Origin: Arthonia radiata
Lineage: Eukaryota; Ascomycota; Arthoniomycetes; Arthoniales; Arthoniaceae
Reading direction: 5' to 3'
DNA length: 64,000 nucleotides
NCBI GenBank assembly: GCA_002989075.1
Contig: PSQN01000005.1
Span: 248,001 to 312,000, forward strand
Shown here: positions 10,724 to 20,686 of the stretch, in pieces
How positions within the stretch are numbered: position 1 is the stretch's first letter
Layout of the letters: the number at the start of each line of letters is the position of its first letter
Translations under genes and position numbers: made by a program
The notes under the pieces: generated by a model
Databases searched by the model: none
The model's input: the letters and a program-made list of their open reading frames with translations, nothing else
Told to the model about the DNA's origin: nothing

Positions 10724-12544
10724 ATGGATAGATCCTATTACTCCGCCGAACGTGGCGTTCAGTGGCAGCCCGATCTCGCTGCCGCTAATCGCCGCCTGAT
10801 GGTACATGAGTGGCTCATGGAGCGCTTCCCAAGATCATCTGAGTCCGCTACAGACAGTATGATCGCGTTTCGCAAATTCCGAGAGGAGATTATGCCACCG
10901 GGCGGTCCCTCTCTCTACGTTAACAAAGACTTTGTTAATCGACCTCTTACAAGCTGGTTCCCCATACATTCTAATGTCACTTCACGACTGATGTCTGAAG
11001 CGCTTGAAGCCCAAAGACAGCAAATTTGCGAGGAAGTTCGACAAAAGGAGCAAAGTTGCCAAATTGAGCTCCAGGCATGTTACAACGACCCTTCAAATAC
11101 AGCTGCTAGGGCCGTTCTGCTTGCCTCTTATCAGATGCTGCTAGATCTGAACTGCTGCTATTTTCTTGCATGTCAGCAGTTACAAACCCTACCAGGAAGC
11201 CGGCCACCAGCGACTGAGTACGAGATAACTTCCCAATTGTAGACACGCGCTATCTAGCCGCCTCTCGAACTTCTACAATCGCAGATGCCGACGTCTTTTA
11301 ACGAGCTTGAGAGTCTCTTGTACTCCTCCTACCGGCTGATAGCATTCCTCTTGGAGGTTCGTCTGTCATCCACAGACTCTTGGCTTCAATGTCTTGTCGC
11401 TCTGAGCCAGTTTATGATGGGACTCAAACTGCCAGAGTCGCCCGGGCATCAAGTTTGGAGGGCGAATGCTGTCGACTGGTACACGGCGCTAGCAAATCGT
11501 GCTCCGGGCGAAGGCCGCTTTCTGCGTTAGTACTTCCTCTGAAAGCTGCGAACTACACTTCTAATTAGTAATATAGACTGTATTGGAACACTTACCAAGG
11601 GCCAACCGCTGCGGAAGCTCTCCCTCTTGTGCGCGTCGGCGACTGCCGAGAAGCCTTCTCAAAAAGCACGCGCTGTTGTTCGAACTATGTCACAAAAACG
11701 CGGGGCTGCTCGGCGGCGCGATACCCACTCATTCCAGATCTGGTTTCACACGCTTCACGCTTACTTAGCGGCTCGTTCGGGTTCGGACGATGAGTTCGAG
11801 CATGCCGAAGCCAGCTTCTTGCGCGCTCTCGACCAAGGCTTTTGCAATCAGGACCCCATATTCCATGAATCTGCCGCGGATGTTGCGATCTGCAACGTCG
11901 CGGCCCTCCTACGATATGGGTGGTCAGAATCAAAAATTCTTTAGGAATTTTTACACCCTAAAGACTGCGCTAATTTCACCGCGAAGGATGTTAACGGCGA
12001 GGAGTGGGAGGTAGCACTCCACAGTCTCAACATCGCGCTTAGATATTACAACAAAACTACCATGCCCCTTATATACGTGATGCTTTTGTTCTTCTGGAAG
12101 ATAGCAGGCATAGGACATGGGATCCTCGTCCTTCGCGCTGTTAGCATCGCCTGGGATCGACTCGCGACTTATTTAAACGCAGGTGAGCGGGAACATCCTT
12201 TGTCGCTAGCGGCGGTAGAAGAAGGGGGGGACACTGCTCGCCAATTCTGGGTTGGACACCTCCCAGAAGACCAATTGCTTCGCAGTCAGAGCTGGGCCGC
12301 CGCGTGGTTCAGAAAGCATTGGGATGATGCCACATGGACATACTCAGGGACCTTTCATTCGCCACCGCAGATCGAGGTCAGGCAGTATGATCTCGTACGC
12401 GCCGCGCGGATCCAGTGGCTCGCGGAAAAGCTCGTGCTGTCTAGTAAGGCCGCAGGTGTAGGTTTGCCACTTCGTTGCTACCGTCTGTCAGGCGCAGTCT
12501 ACTTCAACCTCAGCCGCAAGCGGAAAGCTTCATTGACTTCTTAA
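10724..12544 (+). pseudogene. Est1/14-3-3-like DNA/RNA-binding-domain protein gene, interrupted
   Basis: Four open segments (10724-11242, 11285-11530, 11627-11944, 12062-12544) all lie in the same reading phase. Read in order they resemble fungal Est1-type proteins (telomerase-activating Est1 family, TPR/14-3-3-like helices). Hallmarks are the N-terminal FRKFREEIMPPGGP region, a basic helix, then NELESLLYSSYRLIAFLLE and DSWLQCLVALSQF followed by a Trp-Tyr helix ending in GRFLR. Stops separate the segments: some may be hidden in introns (donor GTTAGT near 11526, acceptor CCAAG near 11600), but TAG at 11942 cuts a frame that continues cleanly (KIL then EFLHPKDCANF). The gene is probably decayed, or needs splicing I cannot resolve. 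It directly follows the DUF3723 gene on the same strand. The family call comes from remembered fungal relatives and is moderate. Confidence 0.45.
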
Positions 12545-12639
12545 TCGTTACCAGACAGCTAGGGATAATTTCTTCATAGAAGGTAGCAGTAGAAACCGGG
12601 GAAAAGCAATTGTAGTGTTGTGTATCTTCTGCCTCTTCT

Positions 12640-13080
12640 TCTGTCCCAGGGCGTCTGCTGCCTTCTACCCAAGGGTCTTCTGCCCTAAGGGTCTTCTGCC
12701 CTCTGCCCAAGGGTCTGCCCAGGGGCGTCTTCTGCCTTCTGCCCCAGGGCGTCTTCTGCCTCCTGCCCAAGGGTCTTCTGCCCTCTGCTTAGGGGCGTCT
12801 TCTGCCTTCTGCCCAAGGGTCTTCTGCCCTCTGCTTAGGGGCGTCTTCTGCCTTCTGCCCAAGGGTCTTCTGCTCTCTGCTCAGGGGCGTCTTCTGCCTT
12901 CTGCCCAAGGGTCTTCTACCATCTGCCCAAGGGCGTCTTCTGCTTTCTGCCCATGGGGCGTATTCTGCCTTCTGCCCCAGGGCGTCTTCTGCCTCCTGCC
13001 CATGGGGCGTCTTCTGCCTCCTGCCCATGGGGCGTCTTCTGCCTCCTGCCCATGGGGCGTCTTCTGCCTTCTCCCCTCCA
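12640..13080. repeat. Minisatellite with CTTCTGCC core
   Basis: About 440 bp of tandem, imperfect units built on GGGCGTCTTCTGCCTTCTGC alternating with AAGGGTCTTCTGCCCTCTGC. Period is roughly 15-27 bp with higher-order pairing near 48 bp around 12775-12890. Both strands stay open (+ strand GVFCLLP-type, - strand GRRQKTP-type peptides), but this follows from the repeat and is not evidence of a gene. It marks the border between the accessory block and the housekeeping block. Confidence 0.9.
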
Positions 13081-13853
13081 AGCCGTAGACTTCGGAGACC
13101 GACGTACGTGAATGGCTGTGGCTAGCTCGGCGCCGTTGTCGGCAAGCTGCACGCTGTCCAATCCCGTCTCTTTCCCCCGCGCGCCGGTGGGAGGAATCTC
13201 GATGGAGGCGGCGGCGAGCCGCGAGCCGCGAGCCGCGCCGGCTGTTCGAGGAAGGTGGGAGGGCGACGTTGCACTGCAGCGTCGCACTGCGGCGCGGCCA
13301 GGCAGGCCGCGAGCGCCTGGGCGCGCCGGCGAGGGTATTAAGGGGAGGGTCGGCGGCGCGGTGGGAAAGAATGAGTGTCAGTATGGGCGGGCGGGCAGGG
13401 TGGGCGGCCGGCGCGCGACGGCCCCCGCTTTACCCGATCGGGCGGTCCACTTCGACACAGAGTACGGAATACGTAGGAGTAGGACAAGGCGAAAGGAGAA
13501 GGGCGCCTAATCGCCCGTAACTGAATCTCCGCCCTGGCGCTTGTTTAGCCGCCAGCTCGATCGGCCCCACCCGATGACATCGTCGCTCTCCAGCTTTCCC
13601 CAGGGGTTGTTTGCAGTGTTGATGTCAAGACGATCAAGATGCGGCCTCGTCTACCATTCTTGAGCAAGGGTGTAACAACCACCTACCGCTTCTGTGGAGC
13701 CAGCAGTTTGAACCGTCGAGCTTCCATCCGCATCGACTTTACTCCCAGATCTCCAAGCTTAGCTCGTTCCAGGGCTATGGCGACGAATTCCAATGACCCT
13801 CATCCATGTGCGTTCATCCCTCGCTCTTTCCTCCCTCTTCCCCCGACAATGAT
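13081..13853. promoter_or_regulatory. GC-rich strip and promoter region upstream of the GFA-domain gene
   Basis: 13,130-13,430 is extremely GC-rich, with repeated GAGCCGCGAGCCGCGAGCC and GGCGGGCGGGCAGGGTGGG tracts; open frames here follow from base composition. From about 13,560 the sequence becomes a pyrimidine-rich leader (CTTTCCTCCCTCTTCCCCCG at 13826-13845) typical of fungal 5' regions. An ORF starting at 13639 is short and not supported. Confidence 0.5.
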
Positions 13854-14802
13854 ATGCAGCGTGTGATCGGTCCTCAAGCATTGCGCTTCAACACTGCGGC
13901 TTCTCAGATCTTCACGCGCACCGCTCAAAGTTCTCGTGTTTGTTTGACAACGTCATCTCGCCCTTACCTCTCCAACCGCGTCTTCACCGCACCTTGTTCT
14001 CACAATCTCACAACCTCCCCCACATCTCATCAAGACACAGCCATGGCAGACATGGAGAAGCAGTTGCACAACAGCCCCAAGGGCGTCGAACCACCCCAGA
14101 CTAACGGCCTCCATCCAGCCAATCATCAGATTTCTGATTCTTCCGAGGGCAAGCATGATTGGAAGAAGCGGCCTCCTTACCGAGTTCACGACCCCGCTGA
14201 GCACTTTGAGGCCCGCTACGACGCCAGCTGCCATTGTGGGAAAGTGCAGTATCAATTGTCTCGAGAGGAGCCCCTAGACAGCAAGCTTTGTCACTGCACA
14301 ACTTGTCAATCTCAGCATGGTAAGCACTTTCAGTCCCCCTCCCGCCTTGGCCGTCCTCTTGAACAGTCCGACTTATGGCGCCGCAGCTGCACCCTTCCAG
14401 TGGGCAGCCATCTTCCACAAAGACGACATAAACTTCACAACCGGCCACCACCACCTTGAGTGGTATGATCCCACCAACAAGTCGATCGAGCATCAGCTTC
14501 CTTGCAAGGTTCGCTGCAGCTACTGCCACTCTCCGATCATGGACGAGGGCCGCAACATGATCCTGCTTTTCCCGACCTTGGTCAAGTTCAACAGCGAAGA
14601 CGACAGAGTAAAGTGGAGGCCGCGCTGCCACATGTTCTACGGTCAGCGCGTTATAGATATTCCGGATGGGTTGCCGAAGTGGACCGGCCTGAACCAAAGC
14701 AGCGATCTCATCGAAGACTCACCTCCAGACCTGATCAAAGAGGTTGCTCGCAGACAGGAGAAGGAGAGAAACGAGAGGTTCGAAAAGGGCGAGAACAAAT
14801 GA
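13854..14802 (+). CDS. GFA/CENP-V-type zinc-binding protein
   Basis: Two exons, 13854-14319 and 14387-14802, around a 67-nt intron (donor GTAAGC, acceptor CCGCAG). The GFA fold is shown by SCHCGKVQY, then CHCTTCQ just before the intron, and after it the conserved APFQWAAIFHKDDI segment, the distal pair CSYCHSP and RCHMFYGQR. GFA proteins bind two zinc ions; the founding member was described as a glutathione-dependent formaldehyde-activating enzyme, but most fungal members have no defined substrate. The Met at 13854 gives 293 aa with an Arg/Ser-rich, acid-poor N-terminus (MQRVIGPQALRF) that looks like a mitochondrial presequence. The Met at 14043 (MADMEKQ) would give a 230-residue cytosolic form, and both may be used. 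Family call firm; function open. Confidence 0.85.
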
Positions 14803-15314
14803 AGAGAATGATCGAGCTTGAGCAAGTTCACTGTCGTGTTGGTGATGCCAGTTCATCACCATCAGGCTGTCAGTGCACGTTACGGTGGCATTGCTGTGCT
14901 AGGTTAGGTCACTAGGAGTGATCTCGTGTATACGGGGAGGCCGCATGTCCCAACCCACAGATAAAAATTGACTCTCAATGACTACTAGCACGGCAGTTGA
15001 GTTCTTCAAAATACATAGACCAGAAATGTCTCGATAATATCTGCATAGGCTCCGCAGGGGTAGACTACTAAGCACATTTCGGATAAGCCAACCGACCGTG
15101 ATAGTGCTCTTGTTAAACGAAACGTCTGAATGGTGTTGGTATGTATGTAATTAAGAGTCCAAGCGTGCCACACTCTTCGTCGTGAGAACCTCGAGGGTCA
15201 CCTCGGCATCCGCTTCGATATGTGCCGAGGCCGTTGAACGTCGTCCATGCCATTATTGACCGTATGAAATCCATCCCTCTCCATCTGTTGCCGCTGCCAC
15301 CTTTCACCGGCAGT
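14803..15314. other. Intergenic between GFA gene and D2HGDH gene
   Basis: 3' region of the upstream gene followed by the promoter of the next. A short run of tandem Mets before 15315 gives an in-frame N-terminal extension from 15222, which I do not favour. No RNA gene or repeat is seen. Confidence 0.5.
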
Positions 15315-17120
15315 ATGGCTACTTCGAGATGTTGTAGGAGCAGCCTGGCCCAACCACTCCGTATCTCATGCACCCCACGTGTCGCCTGCCGTCCCTCGCG
15401 CGCATTCGCCACGACACAATCAAAACGGCTCTCTTTCGCACCTGCTCGATATCAAGGGCAGGCCGCGCAAGGAGCAGAAGTTCAGCACGATGATATAGCC
15501 AAGCACAATGTCAAAGCACCTGCTTTTACATCGGATGCGTATGCCACGGCCTGCAGGTTCAACTTCTGTCCCACTGCTAACGAACACCTGCGTAGCTACC
15601 CTAACCTGCAGCGGAATCCCGACTTTGCTCAGCTCAACAACAGCCACATCGATCACTTCCGCTCCCTCCTATCCGGCGAACCCGACTCCGCCATACTCCA
15701 TGACCCCTCTGGCGGCCACTCTGGCAGCGACATCGATCCGTACAATGCCGATTGGATGCGGAAATACCGAGGCCACTGCACGCTCGTTCTACGCCCGTCC
15801 ACAACGCAGCAGGTCTCTCAAATTCTAGCCTATTGTAATGATCAAAAGTTGGCGGTCGTTCCGCAGGGCGGCAACACCGGGCTCGTTGGAGGTAGCGTCC
15901 CTGTCTTCGATGAGATTGTGCTCAGTCTCAACCGGATGAACAAGATCCGGTCGTTTGACGGTACTTCGGGCATAATCGTTGCAGACGCAGGTGTGATCTT
16001 GGAGGTCGCGGACGGATACTTGGGCGAGCGTGGCCATATCTTTCCGCTGGATCTTGGTGCGAAGGGGAGCTGCATGCTGGGTGGCATCGTTGCGACGAAC
16101 GCTGGCGGCTTGCGGTTACTGCGGTACGGGAGTCTTCACGGCAACGTGCTGGGCATTGAAGCGGTCCTGCCCAATGGCACCATCGTCGATGATCTCAGCA
16201 CATTGAGGAAGAACAACACAGGCTACGACCTCAAACAGCTGTTCATCGGCGGCGAGGGAACGCTAGGGGTAGTGACAGGCATTTCAGTGCTATGTCCACA
16301 ACGATCCTCTTCAGTGAATGTTGCCGCCTTTGGCGTTTCGTCATTCGAGAACTGCCTTGAAACGTTCAAAGCTGCAAAGTCGCAGCTCGGTGAGATCATC
16401 AGCGCATTTGAGTTCACAGACAGAAAGTCACAGGAGCTACTACATACGGCGAAAGGTCTCAAGCTACCGCTGGAGGGCGAGCACCCGTTCTACGTTATTG
16501 TGGAAACAAGCGGAAGCAATGCCGACCATGATCAGGAGAAACTGGAAGGCTTCTTGAGTCATGTCATGGAGAAGGAGATCGTAAGTGATGGCGTGGTGGC
16601 GCAGGACGCGACACAAGCCGGCAATCTTTGGGGCTGCAGAGAAGGCGTGCCCGAAGCGCTGGGTCATTACGGCGGTGTCTACAAGTACGATCTGAGTCTG
16701 CCGCTCAATGAGCTTTATCAGCTTGTTGGTGAGACGAGAGAGCGCCTGAAAGGTATGAATCTCATTGGTGACAGCGATGAGTACCCTGTCGTTGATGCAG
16801 TGGGCTACGGTCATCTGGGCGACGGCAACTTGCATCTGAATGTGCCAACTCGAGGGTTTGATAAGAGAGTCGAGAAAGCGCTGGAGCCCTGGGTGTTTGA
16901 GTGGGTAGCGAAAAGAAAAGGCAGCATCAGTGCTGAGCATGGCCTCGGGCTAGCGAAGAAGCCATTTATCAATTATTCGAGGACAGACGGCATGGTCGAG
17001 TTGATGAAGGGCGTGAAGAATGCTTGGGATCCGGTGAGATTGAACCTCGACGAGAGTCTGAGCACTTTTGCTGACCACCTTTGACAGAACGGCATTATGA
17101 ATCCCTACAAATACATCTAA
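15315..17120 (+). CDS. DLD2: Mitochondrial D-2-hydroxyglutarate / D-lactate dehydrogenase (FAD-linked)
   Basis: Exon 1 is 15315-17033 and a tiny last exon is 17088-17120, after a 54-nt intron; the splice restores the family C-terminus WDPNGIMNPYKYI, giving 583 aa. Without the splice the protein would end in unrelated residues. The FAD-binding type-4 fold is shown by VVPQGGNTGLVGGSVPV and GGIVATNAGGLRLLRYGSL. The catalytic cap has GHLGDGNLHLN and SAEHGLGLAKK, the His/Glu motifs that place the metal and substrate in D2HGDH. The N-terminus (MATSRCCRSSLAQPLRIS) is basic and serine-rich, as in a mitochondrial presequence. The enzyme oxidises D-2-hydroxyglutarate to 2-oxoglutarate (or D-lactate to pyruvate), passing electrons onward. 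D2HGDH versus D-lactate specificity cannot be settled here; similarity to yeast Dld2/Dld3 is stronger than to Dld1. Confidence 0.9.
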
Positions 17121-17342
17121 GGCTCGAAAATCGAGTGATGTGCAAACTCATCTGCATTCAACCATTGCTTGCCAGCAGTTCTCCAGTCTGGCAACTTTAA
17201 GCTCTCACGTGACTGTGTACATCTTGCCTTTCACCTTTGGAATGTCTGAAATATATATATCTCAAGCTCAAGCTTCCAATGACAATTACAAACCATCAGC
17301 AACTGCAATTTTGCAAAGACGAAACCCACCTCCTTCAACAAG

Positions 17343-19048
17343 ATGCCGAACCCATACTTCACGTGCGGACACTCATCAATTCGTGATGCAGGCGAGGGCC
17401 TCTTCGCGCTCACGTCACTGCCCATGGGCCACGTCATCATTTCTGAGCAGCCCGCTATCACTCTGCAGGGCCACAGCGACGCCGACTTCGACAATGCGCT
17501 CAATGCGCTTGACGGCGAGTCGAAGGCACTCCTGGACAATTTCAATATTGGTACGGTTGCTGCGGCCACAGGGCTTGGGCTCATCAAACAGGCATCAAAC
17601 CCCGGACCTGAAGCGCCCCCTCCAGCACCGCGTAGTAAACAGATTGCCAGAAAGCATCACGGTGTCAGCCACGAACACCACATCTCAGCAGCCTCAACCC
17701 CAGCGACAACAGCTGCAAGCACATCAGCCAAGCGCCCCAAGCAGACAGCCAGGAAAATCCTCCCTATTGACCGGGACACTCCCGCAGAGTTTTCTCTGGA
17801 TTCCGCGAACGCGAAGCGCCCCTTGCAGACGGCGAGGAAGACGCACCATATTGACCCGGACACTCTTGCAGAATCTTCTACGGATCCTACGAGCTTCAAA
17901 CCCCATGTAAAATCTGCCCCAGGAGCCTCAAGTCTAGCGACAACAGCTGCGAGCACTTCAGCTAAGCGTCCTTTACAGACGGCGAGGAAAATGCACCGCA
18001 GTGACACCGACACTCCTGCAGAGTTTTCTCTAGATTTCGCGAACGCGAAGCGCCCCTTGCAGACGGCAAGGAAAACGCACCCCAGTGACCCCGACACGCT
18101 TGCAGAGTCTTTCACGACTCCCTCAAACGCGAAGCGCTCTCTGCAGACCGCAAGAAAAACGCACCCCATCGATCCCATCGACCCCGACACTTTTGCAGAG
18201 TCTTCCATGGATCTCCGCAGCCTCCACAACTTGACGACAAGCACCACTCAGACTTTCCCAATACGTTCTGCACTCCCCTCGTATTCATATCATCAAGGAG
18301 TCCACACATTCAATCCAAGTAGCGGTCAACGAAGGATCCGTACCGTGCAGAAAGCCCATGCTGACCGCGCCGCAATTTTCCGCACGCACAGCTTCCTCAT
18401 CCCTCGCTCGCGCGACACAGACGCTGACACACAAGTCCTCTACGAACACATCTCCGTGGTGAACCACTCTTGCTTTCCGAACACCGTCGTGCATCGCGAG
18501 GGCGGGACCGCCCATCTCATCGCCGTGAGCCACATCGAGCCTGGCGATGAACTGACGATCGACTATAATGCCGTCACTGATTGGTACACTTCTAAATCTT
18601 CTCGATGACGACTCAAGGCTAACAAGTACACAGGCCCGACACCCACACACGCCGTGCCGCCCTCTACGTAACCTACAAGTTCATCTGCACCTGCGAGATC
18701 TGCGTCGATCCCGCATATCCGCACGAGGTCTCAGGCACCGTGCGCCGCGCTAGGCTACAGGCCTTCCTTAAGGACACGCGCCCGAAGATGATCGCTAGCT
18801 TGAGCCATTTCAAGGTTGAGAGCCTGCGCTGGTACGTTCAGCAAGTGGAACTTGAGCTCGGAGGATTGAGGTTGACACCAGGCGTGGAGCTACCGAGTGG
18901 GCTGGATGCCAGACTCGCGGATGCATATGATTGGCTTGCGGAGGCTTTGGCGAATGACGCCAGAAATGGTGAGGCAGGAGTCTATGAGAAGAAGGCGAAG
19001 TTGGTGCGGGCACTCTTAAAGGGTGAGGGTTGGGGGTTTCAAATGTGA
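17343..19048 (+). CDS. SET-domain protein with internal tandem repeats
   Basis: Exons 17343-18583 and 18634-19048 (50-nt intron) give 551 aa. The N-terminus (PYFTCGHSSIRDAGEGLFA) is the start of a split SET domain. The C-terminal half has the core: NHSCFPNTV (the NHSC pseudoknot motif), then HIEPGDELTIDYN, and after the intron the post-SET cysteines in YKFICTCEICVD. Residues about 129-293 between the two SET halves are an insertion of five roughly 28-residue repeats starting AKRPLQTARKTH. SET enzymes transfer methyl from S-adenosylmethionine to lysine; this SET5/SMYD-like subgroup without a MYND finger has varied or unknown targets. It faces a second SET gene at 19648-20686 tail to tail, which suggests an old duplication. 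Activity is inferred from the intact motifs. Confidence 0.85.
17727..18220 (+). repeat. Coding tandem repeat inside SET gene, about 84-bp unit, five copies
   Basis: Five copies begin AKRPKQTARK, AKRPLQTARK (three times) and AKRSLQTARK. Two types alternate: type A ends DTPAEFSLD, type B ends DTLAES. The order is A, B, spacer, A, B, B. The spacer after the first B repeats the LATTAASTS segment that precedes the first A, so the array grew by duplication of an A-B block. Confidence 0.9.
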
Positions 19049-19647
19049 GTGCGGGAGGGGGCGGGGACGCGTGCTATTACCTAGCCACGCATTTGCGTCG
19101 AAGATGGAGCGTGGAGCGAGTGCAACATTGATTATGACCCTATGACCTGTCAAGATACGCTGGTCACGGCCTCGGCAAGCAAGCTTGTTGGACGCTGAAC
19201 GTTGAGCGACACTCATCTCCAGCGCTGTGTATACAGTGTGGCGCGCAAATGGCGAGGAACAAAGTGTACTTCCACATACACTGTAGTGCTAAAACCTTCC
19301 ACTGTTTTTCTTGTACATCAAAACCGCAAGATTGAGCTGGTACAAGAAACGGACAGTGCTGGCGACCAACGTAATGCCTGTCAAAGCACGATCGAGAAAG
19401 TGGCGAGCGTATGTCATTCGCTTTGACAGGATCCCTACTCCTCGATGTTCACAAGACGCAGTAGCAATTATCTCATATTCATTGGGAAGGGGAGACCTCA
19501 CGCGGTGTGATTTCTTCGGTAAGGAGCGGACGAGAGCATGCACTGCATGCTCTCAGATTCATTGGTGTTATTTCTTCAACAAGAACAGATTTGCAATCAT
19601 ACCTCTCTCAACCTTTTTGCGAAGTCATCTCCGTCACGTCTCGTCAA
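19049..19647. other. Intergenic between convergent SET genes; contains a 23-bp palindrome
   Basis: Shared 3' region of two convergent genes. At 19532-19554 lies a perfect inverted repeat with 11-nt arms (GAGAGCATGCA / TGCATGCTCTC) around one base. Open frames here are short and show no family resemblance. Confidence 0.6.
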
Positions 19648-20686
19648 TCAAGTTCCAATGGCCAGAGACATCATGTCCTCGAACAATTCGTCCTCCATAT
19701 CGTTCTCCTTGATGTCGCGATCCTTGGCACCGTAAAGAAGTCGCCGGATACCTTGAGCACTACGGAACAAATCAGGAGTCTCGCATTGCATCTGACACTC
19801 GCGGTATGCATCGTGCAACCATACCCAACTTGAGCTTGTTAGCAACGCATGTAGGGAAAGACTAGACCTGGAATACTTACGCCTCCGCGAGAAGAGGGCC
19901 CGCAAACCAACACAGCCTCTGACGTCCGCGGTCACATCTCCCGCCCATTTCTACTTCGACGTCTCGAACATAGGCCTCGATCATGGGCCCGTAGTCGCCC
20001 CAGCTGTACTGATCCTCCGCGGGCTTGACAACGTGCACGAAGTTCATCAAACGCTGCCGGCGTTCTTCGCGATCGCGACAATAACCCTGCTCGCAGATCT
20101 CGCATTCGCACTTGAAGCTGTAATTGCTGCGTAGATACTTCCGCCGCTCCTTTCTCTGTGCCTAAGGGTTTTGCTCTTCGTCGAGGTAGCTGACCGTGAT
20201 TTCCTCACCTTGAGGGATGTCTCGCGCAGCTCGGACAGACATGTAGTGATGGCGGTTGTCGTTCCGTGCATGATTGAAATCGTTGAAGCCAAAGAAAGCG
20301 TTTGGACGACAGGCATGGTTGATGAGACTAGTCCAGTTGAAGAGACCATAGTAGTTGTCACGATAGTTGCCGGGACACGACATTGCGTTGTTCTTGAAGA
20401 CGTTGATATCGTTCCTGGCCGAATTGCCGGGCGGATTGAAGCGGTTGTGCATGTAGTTCCGATCTCGGTTTCCAAGCGCGGCCAACGCTGCGCCAATGTT
20501 GTTGTAGTATTCGTTGGATGTGATCTCGAATCTTGGTCTTTCAGCGATGATCAGAGTACCTTGGCGAATATCGCGCTGAGCTTGGAGTCCACGGCCACTG
20601 CCGGGGATGTTGACTAGTTGGTATAAGCCTCCGGCAGGTCTGGGAGGGTTCAGTTTTTGGCTGCGACCGCGATTGTTGCGTGCCAT
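19648..20686 (-). CDS. SET-domain protein with an in-frame TAG before the post-SET region
   Basis: Exon 1 is 20686-19881 and exon 2 is 19834-19648 (46-nt intron, branch GCTAAC). The start MARNNRGRSQKL leads into a SET N-part (GSGRGLQAQRDIRQGTLII), then INHACRPNA and IPQGEEITVSYLDEE, the substrate and SAM motifs. A TAG at 20164-20162 follows DEEQNP, but the same frame continues through KERRKYLRSNYSFKCECEIC, the family's post-SET cysteine motif, to the natural end at 19648. So the frame is a normal gene with one amber codon, explicable by CAG to TAG. No canonical intron removes it. If real, the product ends at 174 aa and lacks the post-SET zinc site. A sequencing error or recent loss are both possible. 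It is a paralogue of the facing SET gene but lacks its repeats. Confidence 0.7.

Noticed and set aside
12640-13080. CRISPR-like array
   Set aside because: Units are contiguous and degenerate with no unique spacers, and the genome is eukaryotic. It is a minisatellite.
1-13100. A DUF3435 captain recombinase for a Starship
   Set aside because: No frame shows the tyrosine-recombinase R-H-R-Y pattern or DUF3435 features. If there is an element, its captain lies outside the window.
12881-13287. Basic-repeat protein of GRRQKTP type on the minus strand
   Set aside because: Produced entirely by the minisatellite and adjoining GC-rich DNA.
20162-20164. Programmed stop-codon read-through in the SET gene
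   Set aside because: The TAG-GCA context lacks the known UGA-CUA type signal. Mutation or sequence error is simpler.
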